Assembly (NCBI GenBank): GCA_023434855.1
Contig: JAEYSJ010000395.1
Location: forward strand, 1 to 10,114
Direction of reading: 5' to 3'
Origin: Bacillota bacterium
GTDB taxonomy: Bacteria > Bacillota_C > Negativicutes > JAEYSJ01
DNA: 10,114 nucleotides
Part shown: piece after piece, positions 1-6,022 of the stretch
Layout of the letters: every line of letters begins with the position of its first letter
Numbering within the stretch: the first letter of the stretch is position 1
Translations under genes and position numbers: made by a program
Notes under the pieces: model-generated
Told to the model about the DNA's origin: nothing
The model's input: only the letters and a program-made list of their open reading frames with translations
Database searches by the model: none

Positions 1-110
1 GATTAATATTGTCTTACTATTGGAATACGGCAACAGGAGCTACTGTTATTCTCGTATCTGCCATGCTATTTTTTGGGACATATATCTTTAAGAACCGTTT
101 CATTGGTTAA
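1..110 (+). CDS. ABC-3 family metal (zinc/manganese) permease, C-terminal end only (partial)
   Basis: An open frame enters from the left edge (frame starting at base 3) and stops with TAA at 108-110. The 35 visible residues end in a hydrophobic helix (around VILVSAMLFFGTYIF) followed by a short basic tail KNRFIG. The preceding ATGAT and the helix-plus-short-tail ending resemble the C-termini of ZnuB/AdcB-type permeases, which carry Zn2+ or Mn2+ through the membrane for an ABC importer. The Fur-family regulator 92 bp downstream on the same strand supports a zinc-uptake cluster, the usual znuA-znuC-znuB-zur arrangement. Only a fragment is visible, so the family call rests on a weak match plus context. 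Confidence 0.55.
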   Translation, partial: LILSYYWNTATGATVILVSAMLFFGTYIFKNRFIG

Positions 111-133
111 GCCTTTACTATCCATTATTAAGC

Positions 134-162
134 TTGATTAGATTAGTCGTTGCTGATAAAAT
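134..162 (+). promoter_or_regulatory. Putative sigma-A promoter of the Fur-family gene
   Basis: TTGATT (134-139) and TAAAAT (157-162) are separated by exactly 17 bp, in the gap between the permease stop and the Fur start. They match the -35/-10 consensus at 4/6 and 5/6. The predicted transcript start would be about 30 nt before the ATG at 202. The regulator could therefore be transcribed on its own as well as by read-through. No clear Zur or Fur operator palindrome was recognised over it. Confidence 0.45.
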
Positions 163-201
163 GAGGAAAATACTATTAGAAATGCATGGGGTTGAAACAA
201 A

Positions 202-636
202 ATGCATGAAATCGATAAATATAGCGATATTTTAAAAAGTACCGGGCTAAAAAACACCAGACATAGAAATTCTATTCTGGAAATCCTTGAGAGTTGTGAA
301 AATCCCTTGTCGGCAGAGCAAATTTTTCTTGATTTAAAAGAAAAGAATATTTCAATTAATTTATCTTCAGTTTACAGGACTTTGGAAAACCTTGTTGCTA
401 AAGGGTTGCTGACTAAGTCTAATCTTAATGGTGATAATAGGGCTTTGTTTGAATTTAACCGCATGGAGCATAAACATCATTTGATATGTTCCGGCTGTAG
501 GAAGATTGTCCCTGTTGATGAGTGTCCCCTAGAAATGTATGAGAAGCTTTTGCAGGATAAAACAGGCTTTGACGTGACAGGCCATAAACTTGAAATATAC
601 GGTTATTGCCAGGATTGTAAGGCATCCAGGAAATAG
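202..636 (+). CDS. zur: Fur-family metal-responsive repressor, probably Zur
   Basis: A 144-aa protein of normal Fur-family length. Residues 1-80 form the winged-helix DNA-binding domain, with the recognition region INLSSVYRTLENLVAKGLL (52-70) that is typical of the family. Residues 82-144 form the dimerisation and metal domain. Visible metal ligands are H90/H92/H93 before the first Cys pair C96-x2-C99, H128, and a second pair C136-x2-C139; the two CxxC pairs form the structural zinc site of Fur, Zur and PerR proteins. C32 and C108 are extra cysteines. Fur-family members cannot be told apart reliably from sequence alone; Zur is preferred because an ABC-3 permease end lies just upstream on the same strand. 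PerR or Fur remain possible. The start is supported by a weak GGGG about 9 nt upstream. Confidence 0.8.
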   Translation: MHEIDKYSDILKSTGLKNTRHRNSILEILESCENPLSAEQIFLDLKEKNISINLSSVYRTLENLVAKGLLTKSNLNGDNRALFEFNRMEHKHHLICSGCRKIVPVDECPLEMYEKLLQDKTGFDVTGHKLEIYGYCQDCKASRK

Positions 637-693
637 TGTAAGTGTCCAATTATGTAACCAAATAGGACAATAATTTGAAGAAAAAAGGCGATT

Positions 694-795
694 AACCGCC
701 AAGGACGCCAAGAGCGCCAAGATAATATTATTATAATTTAAACAACCTTGCGGGATAGGGATGAATAATTTAATCCCTTGGCGTTCTTGGCGGTT
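694..795. repeat. Hyphenated inverted repeat of 9-bp CGCCAAG units between convergent genes
   Basis: The left arm 694-712 and right arm 777-795 are 19-bp reverse complements with a single mismatch. The left side carries three in-phase 9-bp units CGCCAAGNN starting at 697, 706 and 715. The right side carries two units CTTGGCGNN at 777 and 786. The arms are separated by 64 bp of AT-rich sequence. It lies between the convergent Fur-family and amylase genes, so it may help terminate the Fur transcript, for which no other terminator is seen, or be a dispersed repeat. From memory, similar CGCCAAG-type repeats occur in many unrelated bacteria; I could not check this. Confidence 0.6.
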
Positions 796-822
796 TAAAT
801 TTCCTTTGGGCTTCAAAGAAAC

Positions 823-862
823 GAGACCGTCAAAAAGTAAAGAATTGCTTTTCGACGGTCTC
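823..862 (-). terminator. Intrinsic terminator of the amylase gene
   Basis: GAGACCGTCAAAAAG (823-837) pairs with CTTTTCGACGGTCTC (848-862), 15 bp with one wobble and a 10-nt loop. It begins 5 nt beyond the amylase stop codon at 868. On the minus strand the stem is followed by GTTTCTTT, a moderate U-tract. Confidence 0.75.
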
Positions 863-867
863 TTACA

Positions 868-2781
868 TTATGATTGTCTTACACCGAGAATTTGCACTTC
901 TTTGGCGTTAAGCTCAATGAAAAGTTTGGCGCTTTTTCCTATTCCTGTATGAGTATCATTTTCCCAGAAATTAAATGTATCTAATACTGGTGCACTGCTT
1001 GCTGTTTTGTTTTGGTTACTATAAAGAACAGAATAAGTTGGCAGCAATCTGTTGGTATCTCTGTCTATAATAACAAAGCCTTTAAAAAACTTGCTTATGC
1101 TGGTGTTGGCAACGACGATAATTTCATTGTCGCCAAGAATTCTTGAGAATGCGATAATTCCGCCACAGCCATAGGAATGGCCGAAATCCATGCCGTTTTC
1201 TGAGACTTCTCTAAAATAAAGGCGGCCATATCTTAATTCCGGGTTAGAATTACGTACGCCGAGAATCTTTTTTAGTTCAATATATATGGGATCTTTTTTA
1301 TTAAAAGCATTATCTTTTCCCCAGAGAGCCTCCCGGACAGATTCAGGACAACAAAGAATCGGCTCGCCATTTTTATTTGTTGTTCCTTGGAGAGATTGCT
1401 CTGTTCCATAATATATACAGGGAATATTCTGCAAAGTAAATAAGACTGTCAGACCCAAGATAATTTGATCTTTATCACTTAACGGATGGAAAAACCGCTC
1501 GTTCATATCATGGTTATCGAGGAATGATACAAAATACTGCCCCGCCTCCCCGTGAGAACTAATTAGACCTTTTTGCGCTTTTTTCCGGTATGTAAATACA
1601 TTGCGTAATTCTTCAACACCTAACTGGCCTTTCGCTACTTTGGGCAGTTTATAGAATGTAGGGAAGTCAAGCGCAGCATCTATGCCAAAGCCTTCCACGT
1701 TTGTGCTGTTGCGCCCGACAAATTTCGCGATAGTATCTTCCTGGTCGTATATTTCACCAAATGTAAAGAAATTTTTTTTCCCGATACTTAAGGCATACTC
1801 TCGTATAGCATTGCCAAATGTCTCAATCATGTCAGAACGAACATATTTGACGGTGTCTATACGAAAACCGTCAAAATCGTATTTTGAGATTAAATACTGG
1901 TAGGAGCTAACGAGAATGTTCAGAACAGGGTGAGGTCCCAACTCTTCTCTTAATTTTTCTTGCCCAGGCACTGTGGCGTCATATTCGACCGCCAACTGTC
2001 GCATGGTGGAAAAATCACCTTTTACAAATCCTTCAGTTCCGGGTGAATCACTGATTTTTGATCCGCGCCGCCGGAAAAACAGATAATTTCTCAGCTCTTC
2101 AGGATATATCGCATCATCAGGTGACAGTGGTGTATTATTTGGTATGACATTTTTCCAATCGGAACGAGGCTGGCCATACCCATTCAGCCATTGAACCGGT
2201 ATTTCGCTGCCTGGAGGACCATTAATCAACGAAGCATCACTGACATTGTCTACAACATTGTCATGATACACATAATCAAAAGCTCTCGTTGTATGGTTGA
2301 GGACAATATCAAGAATAACATAGATGTTTCTGGCGTGAGCCTCATTTACCAGGTTGATTAAATCTTGGCTTGTTCCAAAACGTTCGTCTATATCAAGAAA
2401 GTTTTGGGCGCCATAGCCGGGGTAAATCCATTTCCATTCGGCCGGCTTGGCATTTTTGAAAATAGGCGAAATCCAAATAGCATTGACCCCAAGTTCCTGA
2501 AGGTACGGCAGCTTATCCTGTATCCCCTTTATATTGCCGCCTTGCCAATAGTCGCAAATACTATTCCAGCGGACAGCAGGCATTTTATCGGGATTATTGA
2601 AACGGTCAACCATTAAAAAATAAATAGCGTAGTCGCGCCAGTCAGCCGGCGAGGGAAATGGATATGGTATTGCTTTTTCTTCACCATCGATAATAACTGC
2701 TCGGGATGAGTTATTGAAAAAAGCTTGCCTGGCAGTCAGAATGGAGCTTCTTACCTCTGTTCCCATTACTTTAGTGGGCAT
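868..2781 (-). CDS. GH13 alpha-amylase-family glycosidase, probably intracellular
   Basis: A 637-aa protein from the chosen start, with a glycoside hydrolase family 13 catalytic (beta/alpha)8 barrel at about residues 45-470 and a C-terminal beta domain at about 515-637. All four GH13 signature regions are present: DIVLNH (158-163), GFRIDTVKY with the nucleophile D309, FGEIYD with the acid/base E343, and FLDNHD with D425. It should cleave or rearrange alpha-1,4-glucans or oligosaccharides; the subfamily (amylase, cyclomaltodextrinase, maltogenic and so on) is not resolved. There is no signal peptide, so a cytoplasmic enzyme acting on glycogen or imported maltodextrins is inferred. The start is set at 2781 because AAGGAGG (2791-2797) lies 9 nt before this ATG; an in-frame ATG at 2808 would add nine residues but has no ribosome binding site and places that motif inside the gene. 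It is a single-gene unit with its own terminator. Confidence 0.87.
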   Translation of the reverse strand: MPTKVMGTEVRSSILTARQAFFNNSSRAVIIDGEEKAIPYPFPSPADWRDYAIYFLMVDRFNNPDKMPAVRWNSICDYWQGGNIKGIQDKLPYLQELGVNAIWISPIFKNAKPAEWKWIYPGYGAQNFLDIDERFGTSQDLINLVNEAHARNIYVILDIVLNHTTRAFDYVYHDNVVDNVSDASLINGPPGSEIPVQWLNGYGQPRSDWKNVIPNNTPLSPDDAIYPEELRNYLFFRRRGSKISDSPGTEGFVKGDFSTMRQLAVEYDATVPGQEKLREELGPHPVLNILVSSYQYLISKYDFDGFRIDTVKYVRSDMIETFGNAIREYALSIGKKNFFTFGEIYDQEDTIAKFVGRNSTNVEGFGIDAALDFPTFYKLPKVAKGQLGVEELRNVFTYRKKAQKGLISSHGEAGQYFVSFLDNHDMNERFFHPLSDKDQIILGLTVLFTLQNIPCIYYGTEQSLQGTTNKNGEPILCCPESVREALWGKDNAFNKKDPIYIELKKILGVRNSNPELRYGRLYFREVSENGMDFGHSYGCGGIIAFSRILGDNEIIVVANTSISKFFKGFVIIDRDTNRLLPTYSVLYSNQNKTASSAPVLDTFNFWENDTHTGIGKSAKLFIELNAKEVQILGVRQS

Positions 2782-2827
2782 AAATGGCATCCTCCTTAAA
2801 TCTCTCATTTAGCACTCAAATAGTACA

Positions 2828-2856
2828 GTAATATTGCGAAAATGCTTTTAATACAA
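2828..2856 (-). promoter_or_regulatory. Putative sigma-A promoter of the amylase gene
   Basis: On the minus strand, TTGTAT (2856-2851) and TATTAC (2833-2828) are 17 bp apart. This lies about 45 nt upstream of the preferred ATG at 2781. Each hexamer matches consensus at 4/6, so the call is modest. The intergenic sequence between this and the divergent small gene (about 2857-2910) is very AT-rich, with no clear operator. Confidence 0.35.
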
Positions 2857-2915
2857 TAATATCCATTAATGTTATTATATGTATATATGCATTTTTCCTC
2901 CACACCTTGGGTGAA

Positions 2916-2939
2916 ATATTATCACATTTTTGGTACATA
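2916..2939 (+). promoter_or_regulatory. Possible sporulation sigma-E promoter before the Gln/Asn-rich gene
   Basis: ATATT (2916-2920) and CATA (2936-2939, continuing as ATAAT) are 15 bp apart. This is the layout of mother-cell sigma-E promoters (ATATT-N15-CATAnnnT) about 40 nt upstream of the ATG at 2978. No good sigma-A hexamer pair was found there. The -10 downstream bases are imperfect. Confidence 0.3.
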
Positions 2940-2977
2940 ATAATACTAATAATGATTTTAGGCTTGGGAGGGATTTT

Positions 2978-3325
2978 ATGCCAGGCAATAACCAAACAAC
3001 TACAAAAAGCAACGAACAGCAGCAACAAACTAACAAACAACAGGGTAATAATCAAGGTGTCCCGTTAAACAGCGAACAGCAGAATCAGGCACAGGCTATT
3101 GAACAACAAATACAGGATTTCGAGCAACAATTGGCCAAGAAGTCCAATAGTGAGCTAAGCGAAATTGCCACTAAGCTTGAGACAGTAGAACGTGCAATGT
3201 TATTAGAAAAAATCGATAATCAGCTTCATACAGTAAAAAATGCTGTTATTGAACCTGGCGGTGCAGCTCCGGCAGCTGCTGCTACTGGCGCAACGGCTGC
3301 GGCAGTAATAGCAAATAACAGTTGA
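2978..3325 (+). CDS. Small Gln/Asn-rich protein of unknown function
   Basis: A 115-aa protein I do not recognise. Residues 1-50 are low-complexity; 24 of the 50 are Gln or Asn. Residues about 35-90 look like a charged amphipathic helix or coiled coil (repeated EQQ, LAKK, LETVERAMLLEKI patterns). The tail 92-115 is Ala/Gly/Pro-rich. There is no signal peptide, membrane segment or Cys. The start is set at 2978 because GGGAGGG (2966-2972) stands 5 nt before this ATG; the longer frame starting at 2930 would include the promoter-like region and has no ribosome binding site. The gene is alone on the plus strand between the divergent amylase and the convergent germination operon. A sigma-E-like promoter and the neighbouring germination genes hint at a spore coat or cortex-associated role, which is inference only. 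Confidence 0.7.
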   Translation: MPGNNQTTTKSNEQQQQTNKQQGNNQGVPLNSEQQNQAQAIEQQIQDFEQQLAKKSNSELSEIATKLETVERAMLLEKIDNQLHTVKNAVIEPGGAAPAAAATGATAAAVIANNS

Positions 3326-3334
3326 TTTTCGGTA

Positions 3335-3429
3335 TAAGAAAAACGTACCGTCTTCGAAGTTATTTTTCGGCTAAACTGCAGATAATTAACGGTTTACACT
3401 TGCCCGAAAAGTTATAAATTCTGATACAG
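3335..3429 (+). repeat. Copy 1 of a ~100-nt repeated non-coding element (candidate structured RNA)
   Basis: Closely matches 8773-8882: the stretch from TTTTCGG to CTGATACAG is nearly identical, while copy 2 has about 14 extra nt near its 5' part. Stop codons in all frames and the indel argue against coding. TTTTCGG (3364-3370) can pair with CCGAAAA (3404-3410), enclosing a TAAAC/GTTTA helix. It runs directly into the terminator hairpin at 3433-3467, starts 9 nt after the Gln/Asn-rich gene, and so may be that gene's 3' UTR or a separate small RNA. Confidence 0.6.
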
Positions 3430-3432
3430 TGC

Positions 3433-3467
3433 AAAAAGATAAGTTCCGCAAAGGAGCTTATCTTTTT
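3433..3467. terminator. Bidirectional intrinsic terminator
   Basis: AAAAAGATAAGTTCC (3433-3447) pairs with 3453-3467 (15 bp, one G-T) around a 5-nt loop GCAAA. The stem is followed by T-rich tracts on both strands. It can end the plus-strand Gln/Asn-rich gene and repeat element, and also the minus-strand germination operon, whose last stop codon is 20 nt away at 3487. Confidence 0.85.
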
Positions 3468-3486
3468 CTTTTGAGGAGATTTACTA

Positions 3487-3651
3487 CTATGGGCTAGTCA
3501 TAATTCTAAAAACAGGTAACCCCAGACAGAGCATAACCAGGCAAAAAATGAATATCGCGCCTGCCAAATTTCCATTTTTCTTGATCCAAAGACCATAGGT
3601 AAAAAGATAAATACTCGCCAGCAGTGCAGCAATTAAATAAACATAATTCAT
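3487..3651 (-). CDS. Small two-helix membrane protein, likely germinant receptor D-type subunit
   Basis: A 54-aa protein starting with ATG at 3651 and ending in TAG at 3487. AAAGGA about 10 nt upstream serves as ribosome binding site and overlaps the gerAC stop codon region. Two hydrophobic segments, about residues 3-23 and 29-49, are separated by a short basic turn (WIKKNGN). It lies 14 nt after gerAC and before the operon terminator, so it is translated as the last gene of the germination operon. Small two-helix D-subunit proteins encoded within or beside gerA-type operons are known in Bacillus to modulate receptor activity. The match here is by size, topology and position, not by residue motif, so the function is inferred. 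It is distinct from the GerD lipoprotein. Confidence 0.72.
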   Translation of the reverse strand: MNYVYLIAALLASIYLFTYGLWIKKNGNLAGAIFIFCLVMLCLGLPVFRIMTSP

Positions 3652-3665
3652 GTTTTATCAGTCCT

Positions 3666-4931
3666 TTATGGAGAAGTAGCTGTAGGTTTATAAGGTGATG
3701 ACCGCCACATTAACCCGGTCCGGCGCAATTTGGTTGTCACCTGCGCATCGACTTTGGCTGTCGTATACAGTTCTTCCAGGTTTACCTTTTCCAGTTCGGT
3801 ATAAGTGGTAAAATGCGGACGCAAGTAATAACCGAAACCGAACACGTCACTCCCCAATTCCTGCGTATGCCGGATAAAGCTCTGAATTTCCTCGGTAACC
3901 AATTTGGATATCTCCTCTTCTAATAACTCGCGATATGCCCGCTTTTCGTAATTGATACCACTTGGGATACTTGATATTTCACCTTCTAAAAATACATTTA
4001 TCTTTACTACCTCTTGCCCGTCAATCAGGTCAACATCAATTTTGGGTTTGCTGCCATTGCGCATGTTTATATTTATCACCTTCTGCGGTTCCAATGGGTC
4101 AGTCAGCACAAAAAAACCGCGCCGAAAATTATTCTGGAGCATGGCAATCACCCGTGTCTCCCGGGTGTCCAGAGTACCTACCATTTTGTCCCCGGAGAAA
4201 ACGGCAGTACCAGCTAATTCCGGCGGGTTTTCTGTTCCAGCCCGCGGTATTTCCGCCGCCAGATAGGCATCTATCTTTTCGTTAGACAACTTTTCTTTTG
4301 CAGGCTTATCCTCACCGGTAAGGGGACTTAAACCGACATATGTTGCATAAGGTGACCCACCTGGATTCTTCAGCCGTAGATAAAAGTCATAGAGCTGCGC
4401 CCGCAAAAAATAACTCCCTTCGAAGGAACTCAACATAAATGACTCCCAGAATTTTGATGGCGTATAATCAAGTTTAGGGTGATTGTTTTCCATAAAATTA
4501 TCAGCCCTCCCGTTTACAACACAGACAAATATCGTGCCGCGATATTCCGGGTAACGTATAAGAGGAGCTATTATGTCGGCTACTCCGCTCCGGGCTACTT
4601 CTTCACTGATAAGGATTGCCTTCATATGCGTCAGATTCATGTTGCGGGAGGTGGAGGTGCTGAAAAGATTTCGTGCTTCAGCAATATTCGGGGCAACAAT
4701 GCTGTTGGTTAAAGCCGGACCACTGGTAATCGGTTGACCGGCACCTTGCGCCCCACTCACCGCCCGGGGAATCTGGATACGATAAGTCACTTTAATTTTT
4801 CCTTGCTCAGCCTTATCGATACCCATAGCGATAATAAAGGCTACCCCATCAGTTTCTTTGGCTGTATGGCAACCGGCTATACAAACTGCAACACTAATAA
4901 TGATGGCTGCCAGCATTAATTTATAGTACAC
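3666..4931 (-). CDS. gerAC: Ger(x)C family spore germination lipoprotein (GerAC)
   Basis: A 421-aa protein, slightly longer than the usual 370-400. Residues 1-21 are a lipoprotein signal peptide ending in the lipobox IAGC, with C21 as the lipidated residue. It then begins GVAFIIAMGIDKAEQGKIKVTY, the typical start of the Ger(x)C N-terminal domain. The C-terminal half, including the helix with ELLEEEISKLVTEEIQSFI and the DVFGFGYYLR motif, fits the family's C-terminal domain. It is the C subunit of a nutrient germinant receptor, anchored to the outer face of the spore inner membrane. The start is GTG (4929-4931); the gene overlaps the end of gerAB by 16 nt, with GAGGAAG as ribosome binding site inside gerAB, so the two are translationally coupled. 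The tail PYKPTATSP is probably disordered. Confidence 0.92.
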   Translation of the reverse strand: MYYKLMLAAIIISVAVCIAGCHTAKETDGVAFIIAMGIDKAEQGKIKVTYRIQIPRAVSGAQGAGQPITSGPALTNSIVAPNIAEARNLFSTSTSRNMNLTHMKAILISEEVARSGVADIIAPLIRYPEYRGTIFVCVVNGRADNFMENNHPKLDYTPSKFWESFMLSSFEGSYFLRAQLYDFYLRLKNPGGSPYATYVGLSPLTGEDKPAKEKLSNEKIDAYLAAEIPRAGTENPPELAGTAVFSGDKMVGTLDTRETRVIAMLQNNFRRGFFVLTDPLEPQKVININMRNGSKPKIDVDLIDGQEVVKINVFLEGEISSIPSGINYEKRAYRELLEEEISKLVTEEIQSFIRHTQELGSDVFGFGYYLRPHFTTYTELEKVNLEELYTTAKVDAQVTTKLRRTGLMWRSSPYKPTATSP

Positions 4932-6022
4932 GATTCGGACTTCCTCTTTCCTTTAATAAGTACGGCAAGCAGTAAAATGACCGGTATGACAAATGCACCG
5001 AGAACTAGTATCATCGTATTCTCTTTAATATTTAGTTCAATGGCTGTGACAATATCCGAAGGCAGCAAAGCCAGTTGCGCCACAATAACTGCCAGGGGAA
5101 AAAAAAACGGTCGCATTGAGGGAAAATCAAAAAGCCTGGTTACAAGGTACGTTACGGCATATATATCAATTGCAATTGTCGTCATCCCAAAAATGACCCA
5201 AAGGACAATAAAAAAAGGTTCAACACGTTGTATAAAAGGATTTAAATAAATAAGCCGGGCCATTTCAAAAAATGGCAGCACCTTTTCCCTGCCTACCGCC
5301 ACACTAAAGATTGCCACATACATAAATAAGGTGAGACTCCGGAAAACCGTACTTAATCCTAGTCCGAGCAGGGCTGCCGTTCTCATTGTTTTCACATTTT
5401 GAAATGCTGGCGCCAGTATCGGCAATAGATATATACCCAGAAAAGAACCGGACCACGTTATCCCTGTTTTTAGTAATGATAGTATACCAAGACCCGTCCA
5501 TGGAGTAAGATTATATAAATTAAATCTATTGAGAAGCAGCAGCAATAAAATAGTGAGCCCGGTTAAACCAAAGGGCAGAGCGATAAATGCCGCCCGGGCC
5601 AGCGGTTCGATCCCGAAATAGTTAACAATAGCTGCCATCAGCGCATACCAACCGGTAATCATCGCAATATCCAACCCCGGTATTGCTGTCAATAGTGTAT
5701 TTTCGGCGAATTGCCTGAGCGTTAGCACAGCATCAATAAAAAAAGCAGTGATGAAATATAACGCAATAATCCTTGCGCCGGTCCTCCCCAGCAACTGCGC
5801 CGATACTTGGTATAAGTCCCCGGGAACACGTTCCATGACAAAAAGCAGAATTAAAAATACCGTTACGAAACAAAGCGCACTGACGGCAGGCACCAACCAC
5901 GCAGTTGTAGCTGCCTGGTCAATGAACACCGACCACACCGAAAGAAAATATGAAGTAAACGTTGCTATAAAAACAAGCGCCATACCCTCACCGATGCCCA
6001 TTTTACCGGGTTCATAACTCAT
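4916..6022 (-). CDS. gerAB: Spore germination permease-like subunit (GerAB)
   Basis: A 368-aa integral membrane protein with about ten predicted helices (first about 11-33, last about 337-357), of normal length for the spore-permease family within the APC amino-acid/polyamine transporter superfamily. Family-like features include the N-terminal GKMGIGEGMAL, the TLRQFAENTLL segment (101-111) after helix 3, and NPFIQRVEPFFIVLW (261-275). In B. subtilis-type receptors the B subunit binds the germinant, usually an amino acid; the ligand here cannot be read from sequence. It starts in a TGATG overlap with the gerAA stop, with GGGAGG 10 nt upstream, and its end overlaps gerAC. Confidence 0.93.
   Translation of the reverse strand: MSYEPGKMGIGEGMALVFIATFTSYFLSVWSVFIDQAATTAWLVPAVSALCFVTVFLILLFVMERVPGDLYQVSAQLLGRTGARIIALYFITAFFIDAVLTLRQFAENTLLTAIPGLDIAMITGWYALMAAIVNYFGIEPLARAAFIALPFGLTGLTILLLLLLNRFNLYNLTPWTGLGILSLLKTGITWSGSFLGIYLLPILAPAFQNVKTMRTAALLGLGLSTVFRSLTLFMYVAIFSVAVGREKVLPFFEMARLIYLNPFIQRVEPFFIVLWVIFGMTTIAIDIYAVTYLVTRLFDFPSMRPFFFPLAVIVAQLALLPSDIVTAIELNIKENTMILVLGAFVIPVILLLAVLIKGKRKSESCTIN

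Noticed and set aside
529..816. 95-aa minus-strand frame over the Fur-gene end and the CGCCAAG repeat
   Set aside because: It overlaps the conserved C-terminal metal-site region of the Fur protein and the repeat; composition and lack of a ribosome binding site mark it as a shadow frame.
2816..3055. 79-aa minus-strand frame upstream of the amylase
   Set aside because: It runs through the divergent promoter region and antisense to the well-supported start of the Gln/Asn-rich gene, with no ribosome binding site.
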